Assembly (NCBI GenBank): GCA_963650485.1
Contig: CAVJLN010000006.1
Coordinates: forward strand, 1-64,000
DNA: 64,000 bases
Source of the DNA: Suilimivivens sp963650485
Lineage (GTDB): Bacteria; Bacillota; Clostridia; Lachnospirales; Lachnospiraceae
Reading direction: 5' to 3'
The notes under the pieces are model-generated. The model was given only the letters and a program-made list of their open reading frames with translations, did not search any database and was not told the DNA's origin. Position 1 is the stretch's first letter. Every line of letters begins with the position of its first letter. Below, one piece after another: positions 52,137-61,400 of this stretch. The position numbers were made by a program, and so were the translations under genes.

Positions 52137-53735
52137 TTAACCCCAGTCCTCATTCAGCCAGTTGCGTAACAGGCTCGCTGCTGCTTCCGGATTTTCATCC
52201 ACGAACCGTTCGATCAGCTTTCTCGTCTCAGACATCTGCTCGGTATTGATGTTCTCAAGTTCAATTTCCGGCTGAGACTGTAACAGATCCTCCACTGCAA
52301 GCTCTTCGGGCTGTTCTGCTGCCCGGTCTCCACGCATGCTGCGCAGTACCACAAAAACAAGCAGTGCGAGAATACCGGCAATGAGAACAATCGTCATAAT
52401 ATCCGTAGCAGAAATGCCTAAGCCCTCGGAATCCACAAACATATTCTCGGAATATGCCATGATGGAAATATTGTCGGTCGGGAATCCGGTTGCTTTGGAA
52501 ACCATATCATAAAAACTCTGATCCACGTCAATGGCGGTCTGGCCTTCGTTTGCAAGCTTGTATTCATCCCAGGTGACTCCGTCTAAGAGCCCCTGTGCCT
52601 TCACATCATCCTCCCGCACCATGACAATCTTGGTAAACGCACAGGAAATCGAGGAATTGGTATAATTGATCGTTCCTGCCGGGATCTGCTTGTCCGTAAT
52701 CCGCTCGCTCGGTGTATATTTCCGTTCTTCCTCGGAAGTCGTGGAGGAGCTTTCGGAATTATCCTGATAAACGTATTCCTGATTGCCGTTGGAATCGGTT
52801 CCCGGCACATCGGAATTGCCATTCGTTGCTTCGGAGCTGTAGATCCGCTCAGAAGATAAGTAGCCTTGTGTCTGTCCATCCGCTACGTAAAATTCATGAT
52901 CCGTCTGGCTGCTTGTCGAAAAATCCAGATCCAGATTGACGGCTACCTCCACCTTGTCAAACTGGTTGGTTCCCATCACTACCTGACGGACGTTATTCTT
53001 AACCTTGTTCTCCCACTGCGCCTTCACACTGAGCTGGGAGCTTGCGGTTCCTGAAACGCTGTAGCTTTCCGATCCGGAATACAGGGTATTTCCCTGGGTA
53101 TCCATAATCACAATACCCTCTTCGGTTTTATTTCCGATGGCAACCGCAATCGCCTTTGCAATACCGGCTGCGGTATCCTGTGAAATCTCTTCCTTAAGTT
53201 CTAAAACAACCCACGCGGAAGAATCCTCCTGCTGGGAAATCAGTGTTCCGTCATTCTCCGGAATATTCAGCTCCACAACTGCGGACTTTACGAAAGAAAA
53301 GGTTCCCAGAAGATCCTGTGCCAGTCTTGTTTCCATATAAAGCTCATAACGCTTCTGCTTATCAGATTCCGTCGTACTGAATCCACCGCTTGTCACGTTA
53401 TCGATCGTATAAGAATTCGCCTGAATGTTGTTGGAGGCCAGCAGCAGATTTGCCTGTGAGAGCTGCTTCTTATTGATGGTAATCTGATATGCATCGTCTG
53501 AAACCTGATAGTCCAGTCCTTCATTTTCAAGAAGATCTGCAATCTCGGAAGCTTCCTTCGTCGTATCGCAGCTCCGGAGCAGGGTATATTGCGGTCTTGT
53601 TAAGACGGTAACCAAAATAGCCAAGGCAAGAATCACTCCTGCCCCAGCCGATATGATGAACGTTTTTTGTTTGGTGGAAAAGTGATTCCACCATTCCAGA
53701 ACTTTGCTCAAAAGCTCTTTTACCTTGTCAGCCAT
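52137..53735 (-). CDS. fliF: Flagellar MS-ring protein FliF
   Basis: Forms the MS ring in the membrane. There is one helix near the N-terminus (about 23-46), a long extracytoplasmic part, then a second helix (about 440-465). The family segment YEKEK-like is present as ARLAQDLLGTFSFVKSAVVE, then VVLELKEEISQDTAAGIAKA. The C-terminal FliG-binding tail is RFVDENPEAAASLLRNWLNE. The 532 residues are normal. Confidence 0.96.
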   Translation of the reverse strand: MADKVKELLSKVLEWWNHFSTKQKTFIISAGAGVILALAILVTVLTRPQYTLLRSCDTTKEASEIADLLENEGLDYQVSDDAYQITINKKQLSQANLLLASNNIQANSYTIDNVTSGGFSTTESDKQKRYELYMETRLAQDLLGTFSFVKSAVVELNIPENDGTLISQQEDSSAWVVLELKEEISQDTAAGIAKAIAVAIGNKTEEGIVIMDTQGNTLYSGSESYSVSGTASSQLSVKAQWENKVKNNVRQVVMGTNQFDKVEVAVNLDLDFSTSSQTDHEFYVADGQTQGYLSSERIYSSEATNGNSDVPGTDSNGNQEYVYQDNSESSSTTSEEERKYTPSERITDKQIPAGTINYTNSSISCAFTKIVMVREDDVKAQGLLDGVTWDEYKLANEGQTAIDVDQSFYDMVSKATGFPTDNISIMAYSENMFVDSEGLGISATDIMTIVLIAGILALLVFVVLRSMRGDRAAEQPEELAVEDLLQSQPEIELENINTEQMSETRKLIERFVDENPEAAASLLRNWLNEDWG

Positions 53736-53746
53736 GGTCTAACTCC

Positions 53747-54067
53747 TTAAATCTGAATCTGCATAATTTCCTTGTACGCCTCTAAAAACTTATCACGTAC
53801 CGCTACCGTATAGCTCAGTGCAGTCGATGCCTTGCCAAGTGCAATACTAAGGTCATGTGTATTTTCAGATTCACCGAGAGCCCATTTAATCTGCTCATTC
53901 TCTGCATCCGAAAGGTATGCATTCGTTGTAGAAAGATTCTCAATTGCTTTATCAAGCAATCCTTCAAACTCTCCTGTAGAATGGCTTGCATTCTGAATAG
54001 ATGTACTTTCTGCCGCCTTACGGATGGCATTCGAAGATATATTATAAAAACTGGATATATCTACCAT
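53747..54067 (-). CDS. fliE: Flagellar hook-basal body complex protein FliE
   Basis: Adapter between the MS ring and rod. The 106-residue form contains FEGLLDKAIENLSTTNAYLS and ends with KASTALSYTVAVRDKFLEAY. The frame can start at ATG 54088 without a ribosome binding site; I chose ATG 54067, which has GGGGG 11 bases upstream. Either choice gives a normal length. Confidence 0.92.
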   Translation of the reverse strand: MVDISSFYNISSNAIRKAAESTSIQNASHSTGEFEGLLDKAIENLSTTNAYLSDAENEQIKWALGESENTHDLSIALGKASTALSYTVAVRDKFLEAYKEIMQIQI

Positions 54068-54103
54068 GATGTTGTTAGCCCCCTGCATTTTATTTCTTTC
54101 GGA

Positions 54104-54553
54104 TTAAGACTGTGCAATCTCAAGTCCCTTCACAGCCATGGCCTTGCTTGCGGTAAAGGCTGTCGCATTTGCCTCATAAGAACGGCTTGCATCAATGAGG
54201 TTCGTCATCTCGGTAACCACATTGACATTGGGATAGGTCACATATCCGTTTTCATCCGCATCCGGATGGGAGGGGTCATACACCATATTCATCTGTGTCC
54301 AGGTGTCTTCCGTAACAGAAGATACCTTAACACCCTGGTTCTTATAGCGGTCGCTCGCAGTTCCGAAAATGCTACTGAAGGTTCCAGCCTCTGATCCCTT
54401 CTCTTCGAATGTCACTACCTTACGGCGGTAAGGCGTTCCATCCTCGGTGCGGGTGGTATTCATATTCGCCACGTTTTCGGAAATGATGTCCATACGATAA
54501 CGCTGTGCAGTCATTCCGGATGCATTTACATTAAAGGAAGTAAAGATACTCAT
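54104..54553 (-). CDS. flgC: Flagellar basal-body rod protein FlgC
   Basis: Proximal rod protein of 149 residues. The N-terminal rod motif is NVNASGMTAQRYRMDIISEN, then VANMNTTRTEDGTPYRRKVV. The C-terminal motif is PNVNVVTEMTNLIDASRSYE. It is 13 bases after flgB. Confidence 0.96.
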   Translation of the reverse strand: MSIFTSFNVNASGMTAQRYRMDIISENVANMNTTRTEDGTPYRRKVVTFEEKGSEAGTFSSIFGTASDRYKNQGVKVSSVTEDTWTQMNMVYDPSHPDADENGYVTYPNVNVVTEMTNLIDASRSYEANATAFTASKAMAVKGLEIAQS

Positions 54554-54566
54554 CTATGCAGTCCCC

Positions 54567-54956
54567 CTATTTCATAACCATTTTCAGATTAGCAAACTCC
54601 TGATTGATGCTGTTGATCAGCCCGTTATATTTAATCTGGTTGGATGCCAGCTCTACATTCTCGGTATCAATATCCACGTTATTGCCATCCAGACGGTAGG
54701 AATAATTCGCCGCATCGGTATAAACACGTGCCTGTAATTCTTCGGTGTTCAAAGAAGATACCTTGGCATCCATCGTCTCATAACGGCTGTTTCCAAGAGC
54801 CTGCCGGAGCTGGGCTTCGAAGTTAATATCCTGTCTCTTATATCGCGGTGTATCCACATTGGCAATGTTATTGGAGATAATTTCATTCCGCTGCCAGGAT
54901 GCATCCGCTGCTTTCCCCATCACATTAATATAATCAAAAACATTTGAATTAATCAT
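54567..54956 (-). CDS. flgB: Flagellar basal-body rod protein FlgB
   Basis: First gene of the fla/che cluster. The 129-residue rod protein shows NEIISNNIANVDTPRYKRQD, followed by INFEAQLRQALG, and a C-terminal segment VELASNQIKYNGLINSINQE. GGGGGA is close upstream of its ATG. The promoter lies immediately upstream, giving a very short leader. Confidence 0.96.
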   Translation of the reverse strand: MINSNVFDYINVMGKAADASWQRNEIISNNIANVDTPRYKRQDINFEAQLRQALGNSRYETMDAKVSSLNTEELQARVYTDAANYSYRLDGNNVDIDTENVELASNQIKYNGLINSINQEFANLKMVMK

Positions 54957-54976
54957 CAGGCATTCCCCCTTGTTAC

Positions 54977-55005
54977 ATTATAGAAATATTTATCAAGAAA
55001 CACAA
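54977..55005 (-). promoter_or_regulatory. Sigma-A-type promoter in front of flgB
   Basis: -35 TTGTGT (55000-55005), 17-base spacer, perfect -10 TATAAT (54977-54982). The start would be near 54970, leaving a leader of only about 14 bases before the flgB ATG. No sigma-28 type sequence was seen here. It is the only clear promoter found for the cluster. Confidence 0.55.
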
Positions 55006-55022
55006 GATTTTTTTATTCAACA

Positions 55023-55149
55023 AATAAAGAGTTCGCAAGCGAACTCTTCGCGCGCGAGCGGTGTTGCAAAGCAACTAATTTCCTCTCCGCGAGCTGCGCA
55101 TCCCTGCGGAGCTTTTTGCTTTATAGAAATTCCGGTGGAATTTCCTATA
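55023..55149. repeat. Stacked hairpins between codY and flgB
   Basis: Three inverted repeats in a row. GAGTTCGC-AA-GCGAACTC (55029-55046) is followed on the minus strand by TTTATTT. CTCCGC...GCGGAG (about 55084-55110) is followed on the plus strand by CTTTTT. TATAGAAATTCC / GGAATTTCCTATA is at 55122-55149. AATAAAGAGTTCGCAAG (55023-55039) occurs again at 790-806, a 17-base match. No ORF; the hairpins would insulate the flgB promoter from read-through. Confidence 0.55.
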
Positions 55150-55152
55150 AAG

Positions 55153-55193
55153 TAAAAAAGGGATCTACGAAGCCGGTCTTCCCAAATCCCTTT
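55153..55193 (-). terminator. Terminator after codY
   Basis: AAAGGGAT pairs with ATCCCTTT around a loop of about 20 bases and is followed by T residues on the minus strand. It lies 64 bases past the codY stop. Confidence 0.7.
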
Positions 55194-55256
55194 AACCCTT
55201 CTTAAAACTAATCCTTTAGTTCCTGTATTCGGTCTGTATGCAATTCATGCGGAGCA

Positions 55257-56042
55257 CTAGCGCATGCTCTCACGCTTTAATTTCTCAACTTCATCAAAAA
55301 CCATATCGTTCAACACCTTGATATAGGTTCCCTTCATCCCGGAGGATCTGGATTCAATCACACCTGCACTTTCAAACTTCCGGAGTGCATTCACGATCAC
55401 GGACCTCGTAATTCCCACACGGTCTGCAATCTTGCTGGCAACAAGAATTCCTTCCATGCCATCCAGTTCTTCAAAAATATGCACCACCGCTTCCATTTCG
55501 GAGTAAGAAAGCGTATTGATTGCGGATTTAATCACAGCAAGTTTTCTGGACTCTTCTGCGCTCTCTTCGTTCACAGCACGCAGCATTTCAAGTCCGACTA
55601 CCGTCGTTCCGTATTCACAAAGAATAATATCATCAATATCATACTGCTGTTCACACTTGTAAATAAACAGGGTACCAAGCCGTTCGCCTGCAATCTCGAT
55701 CGGTGTAATGATGGCCTGGAACTTGCGGACATTCTCATCCTCAAAGCCCAGTGTCTCAAGATTCACATTCTCCTTCGTGGAAAGAACCGCTAAGAGACGT
55801 TCATTCAGCATGCCATCGATAAAACCGCCTACCTGATCGACAATCAGCTCTGTGATAGACTCTACGCCCTTGCAGTCGCCAACGCCTAATACCTTACCCT
55901 TCTTGCTAATCACCAGTACGTTGGAATCGAGAATCTCACACAAAACCGAGCAGATATCATTGAATACCACCTTGCTCGAATTGTTGTTGTGAAGAAGCTT
56001 CCCGATCTTTCTTGTCTTATCTAATAACTGTACACTACTCAT
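55257..56042 (-). CDS. codY: GTP- and branched-chain-amino-acid-sensing repressor CodY
   Basis: Global regulator of nutrient adaptation; in Bacillus it also represses the fla/che promoter. Of 261 residues, the N-terminal GAF domain (about 1-155) begins LLDKTRKIGKLLHNNN. The C-terminal winged helix has ASKIADRVGITRSVIVNALR and KFESAGVIESRSSGMKGTYI, the DNA-recognition signature. It lies upstream of flgB as in Bacillus. Whether it regulates this flgB promoter would need a CodY box there; none was evident by eye. Confidence 0.96.
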   Translation of the reverse strand: MSSVQLLDKTRKIGKLLHNNNSSKVVFNDICSVLCEILDSNVLVISKKGKVLGVGDCKGVESITELIVDQVGGFIDGMLNERLLAVLSTKENVNLETLGFEDENVRKFQAIITPIEIAGERLGTLFIYKCEQQYDIDDIILCEYGTTVVGLEMLRAVNEESAEESRKLAVIKSAINTLSYSEMEAVVHIFEELDGMEGILVASKIADRVGITRSVIVNALRKFESAGVIESRSSGMKGTYIKVLNDMVFDEVEKLKRESMR

Positions 56043-56102
56043 GGTTCACGCCTTCCCCTGTAAACAGATATAAGTATTTGCTATTTAATGCCTATTGAAA
56101 GT

Positions 56103-56131
56103 AGTATAGCACAATTGATCTTTATTTACAA
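56103..56131 (-). promoter_or_regulatory. Sigma-A promoter for codY
   Basis: -35 TTGTAA (56126-56131), 17-base spacer, -10 TATACT (56103-56108), about 60 bases before the codY ATG. Confidence 0.6.
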
Positions 56132-56202
56132 TAATAATGCGCGAATATTTGAATAATTCTATATTACAGCCAGAATTTTCAGAAATTATGTTCCATACCG
56201 AA

Positions 56203-58281
56203 CTAATCTTCCTTTTTCTCAGACTTTGTCACATAACCGCAGTTCTCGTTCATACAGGCAAGCTTATTTCCCTTATAAAGCATCAGGGAACCGCACTTCG
56301 GGCATTTGTCCCCGGACGGGCGCTGCCATACCATGAAATCACAGTCCGGTGCACCGAGACAGCCGTAATACTTTCTGCCCTTACGGGTCATCTTCTGCAC
56401 CAGATCCTTCCCGCACTTCGGACAGACCACGCCAATCTTCTCATAATACGGCATGGTATTGCGGCATTCCGGGAAGCCCGGGCAGGCAAGGAATTTGCCG
56501 TGCGGACCGTATTTAATCACCATCTGTCTGCCGCAAAGCTCGCAGACCTGATCGGATACCTCATCCTTGATCTCAACCTCTGCAAGCTCCTTCTCGGCAA
56601 CCTTCACCGCCTCATCCAGATCCGGATAGAAGTTCGAAATAATAGTCTTCCAGTTCGCCTTTCCTTCTTCCACGCTGTCTAAAAGAATTTCCATATTGGC
56701 AGTAAAGTTCACATCCACTATACTCGGGAAAGCTTCCTTCATGATGTTATTCACTACTTCTCCAAGCTCGGTTACATAGAGGTTTTTATTCTCTTTGACA
56801 ATATATCTTCTGGCAAGAATGGTGGTAATGGTCGGCGCGTAGGTACTCGGACGGCCAATTCCCAGCTCCTCGAGGGCACGGACTAAGGAAGCCTCGGTAT
56901 AGTGCGGAGCAGGCTGTGTGAAGTGCTGCTTTTCTTCAAATTCCAGAAGCGTTAACTTCGACTGTTCATCAAGCCCCTTCGTCAACGTATTCGTCTCTTC
57001 CTTATCATCCTCCTGGATGTAAACGCTCATAAAACCGTCAAAGGCAAGCTTCGATGCAGCCACGGTAAAGCGGTGCTTTCCGGCATCGATCTTTACGGAA
57101 GTCGTTTCATAAACAGCCGGTGTCATCTGGCTTGCAAGAAAACGCTTATAAATCAGCTGATATAACCGCAGCTGGTCTCTGGATAAGGATTCCTTTAATA
57201 CCACCGGACTGAATGCAAGAGAAGTCGGACGGATAGCTTCATGCGCATCCTGGATCTTCCTGTTATCCTTCCGGTTCTCTCTGGATACGCCCGCGGCATA
57301 GCGGTCTCCGTAATTTTCCCTGATAAAGCCTTCTGCAGCAGTCTGTGCCTCATCGGAAATTCTCGTGGAATCGGTACGCAGATACGTGATGACACCGACC
57401 GTTCCGCTTCCCTTAATCTCCACGCCTTCATAAAGCTGCTGAGCAAGACGCATCGTTTTCTGGGTAGAAAAGTTCAGCACCTTGCTGGCCTCCTGCTGTA
57501 AGGTTGAGGTTGTAAACGGAAGCGGAGACTTCTTGGTACGCTCTCCCTTCTTGATTTCGGCAATCTTGTAGGATACTTCCTTACACTCCTGCATGATCTC
57601 CTCAACCTGTTCCTTACTCTTAATGTTTACCTTACCCTCTTTCGTTCCGTAATACTTGGCAACGAGAGGCTTCTTCTCAGCGTCAACCTGCAAAGAGGCA
57701 TCCAGCGTCCAGTATTCCTCGGGGATAAAGCTGTTGATTTCTTCTTCTCTGTCACAGATGATCCTGAGTGCCACAGACTGTACCCGTCCTGCACTTAAGC
57801 CCCGTTTCACCTTCGCCCAGAGCAACGGGGAAATCCGGTAACCCACCATACGGTCCAGCATACGTCTCGCCTGCTGGGCATCCACCAGATTCATATCGAT
57901 CTCACGTGCATTCTTCAGGGACTCCTTCACGGCATTCTTCGTGATTTCGTTAAAGGTGATACGGTATACCTTCTTATCCTCCAGCTTCAATGCGCAGTAT
58001 AAATGCCACGAAATCGCTTCTCCTTCACGGTCCGGGTCAGTTGCAAGATAAATCTTGTCTGCCTTCTTGACTTCCTTGCGCAGATTTGCCAGAATATCGC
58101 CCTTGCCGCGGATAGTAATATATTTTGGTTCATAACCATGCTCCACATCTATTCCAAGCTGACTCTTCGGGAAATCCCGTACATGACCGTTGCTCGCCAC
58201 AACCTCATAGCTGCTTCCCAAAAACTTCTTTATCGTTTTCACCTTGGCAGGTGATTCCACAATTACCAGATATTTCGCCAT
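56203..58281 (-). CDS. topA: DNA topoisomerase I
   Basis: Type IA topoisomerase relaxing negative supercoils. Of 692 residues, TOPRIM starts at KYLVIVESPAKVKTIKKFLG and includes LATDPDREGEAISWHL. The active Tyr is in TVGVITYLRTDSTRISD (about 300). Two to three C-terminal zinc-ribbon modules follow: CELCGRQMVIKYGPHGKFLA, CPKCGKDLVQKMTRKGRKYY and CPKCGSLMLYKGNKLACMNE. It is upstream of codY as in Bacillus, without the intervening trmFO, xerC and clpQY genes. Confidence 0.97.
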   Translation of the reverse strand: MAKYLVIVESPAKVKTIKKFLGSSYEVVASNGHVRDFPKSQLGIDVEHGYEPKYITIRGKGDILANLRKEVKKADKIYLATDPDREGEAISWHLYCALKLEDKKVYRITFNEITKNAVKESLKNAREIDMNLVDAQQARRMLDRMVGYRISPLLWAKVKRGLSAGRVQSVALRIICDREEEINSFIPEEYWTLDASLQVDAEKKPLVAKYYGTKEGKVNIKSKEQVEEIMQECKEVSYKIAEIKKGERTKKSPLPFTTSTLQQEASKVLNFSTQKTMRLAQQLYEGVEIKGSGTVGVITYLRTDSTRISDEAQTAAEGFIRENYGDRYAAGVSRENRKDNRKIQDAHEAIRPTSLAFSPVVLKESLSRDQLRLYQLIYKRFLASQMTPAVYETTSVKIDAGKHRFTVAASKLAFDGFMSVYIQEDDKEETNTLTKGLDEQSKLTLLEFEEKQHFTQPAPHYTEASLVRALEELGIGRPSTYAPTITTILARRYIVKENKNLYVTELGEVVNNIMKEAFPSIVDVNFTANMEILLDSVEEGKANWKTIISNFYPDLDEAVKVAEKELAEVEIKDEVSDQVCELCGRQMVIKYGPHGKFLACPGFPECRNTMPYYEKIGVVCPKCGKDLVQKMTRKGRKYYGCLGAPDCDFMVWQRPSGDKCPKCGSLMLYKGNKLACMNENCGYVTKSEKKED

Positions 58282-58336
58282 TTCAAACCCCTTTTTCCTT
58301 TATTATGTTAAAGTCTTAAACCATATACGATTTTAC

Positions 58337-58365
58337 ACTATACAATACTTCCCCAAAAGTTGCAA
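58337..58365 (-). promoter_or_regulatory. Sigma-A promoter for topA
   Basis: -35 TTGCAA (58360-58365), 17-base spacer, -10 TATAGT (58337-58342), about 55 bases before the ATG. It lies just after the terminator of the preceding gene. Confidence 0.6.
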
Positions 58366-58383
58366 GCATTTTCACAGAAAAAC

Positions 58384-58409
58384 ACGGGCATAGCCGAAGC
58401 TATGCCCGT
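58384..58409 (-). terminator. Terminator with UUCG loop after the DUF5057-like gene
   Basis: An 11-bp perfect stem (ACGGGCATAGC on both sides) closed by a TTCG loop on the minus strand, followed by GTGTTTTTC. One of the strongest terminators in the window. Confidence 0.85.
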
Positions 58410-58468
58410 TGTATTTTACCTCCATTTGTAACCGTTCGTCCTCCTGTTGCCTTTTATCCGCAGAGCTC

Positions 58469-61400
58469 CTACTCCAGCAGGAAAAGCTGTGTACGGTTCA
58501 GTATCACGGAAGCGCAGCCACGTACCGTGGCGTTCCGGCTTCCTGCACATCCCGGACGATCCAATGTTGAAATTACCTCCACATAAATTCTGGCATTTAC
58601 TGCGCTGCCACTTAGTACCTTCACCGGTGCCTTCAGACGGTATACCCTTTCCTGACGGAGCTGGGCCGGCGAAACCTGAATCAGTGTGTTATCCTCAGCC
58701 GTATCCAGACTGCTCTGGAATTCGGTTACACGAACCTGTTCCTCTCCGGTATCCAAGGTTACACTGCCGGATGGATCTTCATAATAAAACTTCACTGCAT
58801 AGGTATTGGAAAGCGTCAGGTTGCTGTTTTTGAACTTAAAATAAACATCTGTTGTCTCATCCAGCAGTCCGCTCTCCGGATCCGTTTGGGAATCACTGTC
58901 GTAGGGAATACTGATGCTCGTCACCTTAGCCGCGCTCTGGTCAAAGCCTGCGACCATATCTACCTTCAGATTATGTACACCGGCATCATAAGCCAGTATC
59001 ATCGCATTAACAAAGAGCCTGCATTCATTGTATCCATCACCGGACGGCATCGTTGATGCTGCATCATAGGTGTAGCCTGCGTAATTGCCGTTTCCGATAA
59101 ATACCACATTGCTTCTGCTGTAAAGATAATAGTTGTTAGCGCCATCATTCGGTGAAATATCAAACGCATTTGTATCACTGCCTGCCTTTGAGAATACGTA
59201 CCACGGCGTTACAAAGGGTGCCTGTGTACCTCCCAGATTAAGGAGCGGTTCATAGGCCTGATAGTTTCCGGAAAGGGTTGCAGAAGAACCAACGGAATGC
59301 GGGTAGCCGGATATGCTTCCGCTATTCACTCCGGATATGTTAAGTCCACTCTGCTCACCCAGCATGCTCTGATTTAATCCTGCATATCGATACCGGTAGG
59401 AAGAATCGTTTCCATAATCCAGCCCAAGCTTTCCATAGGTCTTTCGTCCGCCCGCATCCAAGCCCAGAAGTGTGTTGTCAAGCTTTGTCCCGGATAACGT
59501 CTGCCCGGTCAAAAGAACACTGTGTCCTTCACTGACGTATTGGGTAATGCTGTTCTGGATACCGGAAATATCCGCAGCGCCGTTTCCAAATCCCAGAATC
59601 AGAAGATCCCATTGGTTCAAATAATTCGGATTCTTCGCAAGTCTGGCAGCCACAGTGGCTGAATCTACGGTTGCAATCTCAAATTTCACCTTCATGGTAT
59701 TCTCTGCCGCCTTTAATGAATACCCCAGTGTGGAATTATTATTCTGATAAAGCTGCATCAAAGAGGCTGCATCATTGGCTCCGATCTGTAATACCCGGAG
59801 TTTTTCTTCCGTTCCGTTGGTGACTGTGAGAATTCCATCTGCCGAAGCCCTCAAATAACTGTTGTTATTGTCTGTCACCCTCATTCGGAACGGAATAGCT
59901 CGTGAGCCGGGAGATTCCGTAAATCGAACCGTTACCTGTCCGTTCTCCACCGTTGCCTGCATCACACTTCCGCCGGCTGTATCAATCCGTTCATCATCGG
60001 TATAATTGCCATCGGCATTCAGATCCAGATAAATCGACGCCGTACAGTTATCATAGCTGCTGCCGCTCTGATTGGTAATGCTGTAACCAAAGCTTGCATA
60101 TAATTCTCCATTCCTCTGGCTAAAGGAGGTATCCGCATTATCAGCCAACGTAATCACCGGATGATTCGTAGAAAGCTGCGCCAAGAACTGAAGATTGCTT
60201 CGTACATCGTCAACGGTATACAGCCTGTCCCTGTAATCCGTAGCTGCCGTCTTAAGGAACTCATACATCTGGCTGTCCTGTGCGACATACTTCGTATTGA
60301 TGTAATCGGCTCCATTTTTTGCCGATTTGCCTTTGAAGAAATCGTTCTCCAGCAGAACCGGATAACCTGCACGCATAAAATCCAGCAGCTCATTCTTCTT
60401 CCGCTCCGTGATATCGGAGGCATCATACCGTTCACTACTGTCTGAGGCTGCCTTATCTCCGGTATGATAAATTTTATTGGTCAGATCGGTATCATTATAA
60501 ACCGTGCCACTCCACAGGGAGGAATCGCCATGATTCAGCTTCGTTCCATCCAGTCCGATGAACACCAGATTGTAATTCTGATTGAGATCCTCCCACTTAC
60601 TGTTAAACTCAGCGGCTGCCTCCGAAGTAACGGTAACATTCATCTTACGGGAGCTGCGTATCACCTGTTTTTTAATGGCTCCCTGTGCATTCCGCTGCCA
60701 GTAAAGCGTCGTACTGTTATCCGTAGGGTTCTCGAATTTCAGATCCGAACTGCTGTTGTTCGTCGGCTGCAGCTCAAGAATCCTCAAATCGGTACATTCT
60801 GCAAGGAATCCGACAGAATAATTCAAGATATACTCTATTGCCTTGGCCTTGCTCACAGTTTCTGCCAGCTTATTTTCATCGGAAAGCTGTGAATTCTCAG
60901 ACGCAATCAGTGCCAGCACCTCTGCAAAGCCACTCTGAGAGCCGCTTCCTTCAAAGGCCACAGCAAAGTCTGCGCTGACAAGCGGTGTGCTGCTGTTCAC
61001 AATATAAACGTTACGGTTCACGTAATGATTATCATTCACAGACCGGTTCGGATAATCGGACTGTTCCAGCCGACTGAACAATGCCTCCGTATCGGACTGG
61101 GCATCTGTCACATAGGTCTCCAGATCCTCCTTCAGGAACATCTTTGCAAGCTTCTGATAATCCTTGCCCTTATAGGCTTCATTATCATTGGTCACCGCCT
61201 GATAATCGACAATCACCGGAAGGAAATCCTCTGCCGCCTGATATACCAGATAATATGCATTGTTTCTAGTCATTCCAATCGTGGATGTGGCTCCATTCTC
61301 TGTAACCGTCTTCGTATACTCTCCCAGATAGCTTAGAGTCAGCTTCGAATTATCCTGCAGATTGAGGAAAGGAGCTGCACCGCTTTCCAGATACACAAGT

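Noticed and set aside
54957..55256. c-di-GMP riboswitch or other known riboswitch before flgB
   Set aside because: The promoter leaves only about 14 bases of leader, and the hairpins lie upstream of the start of transcription.
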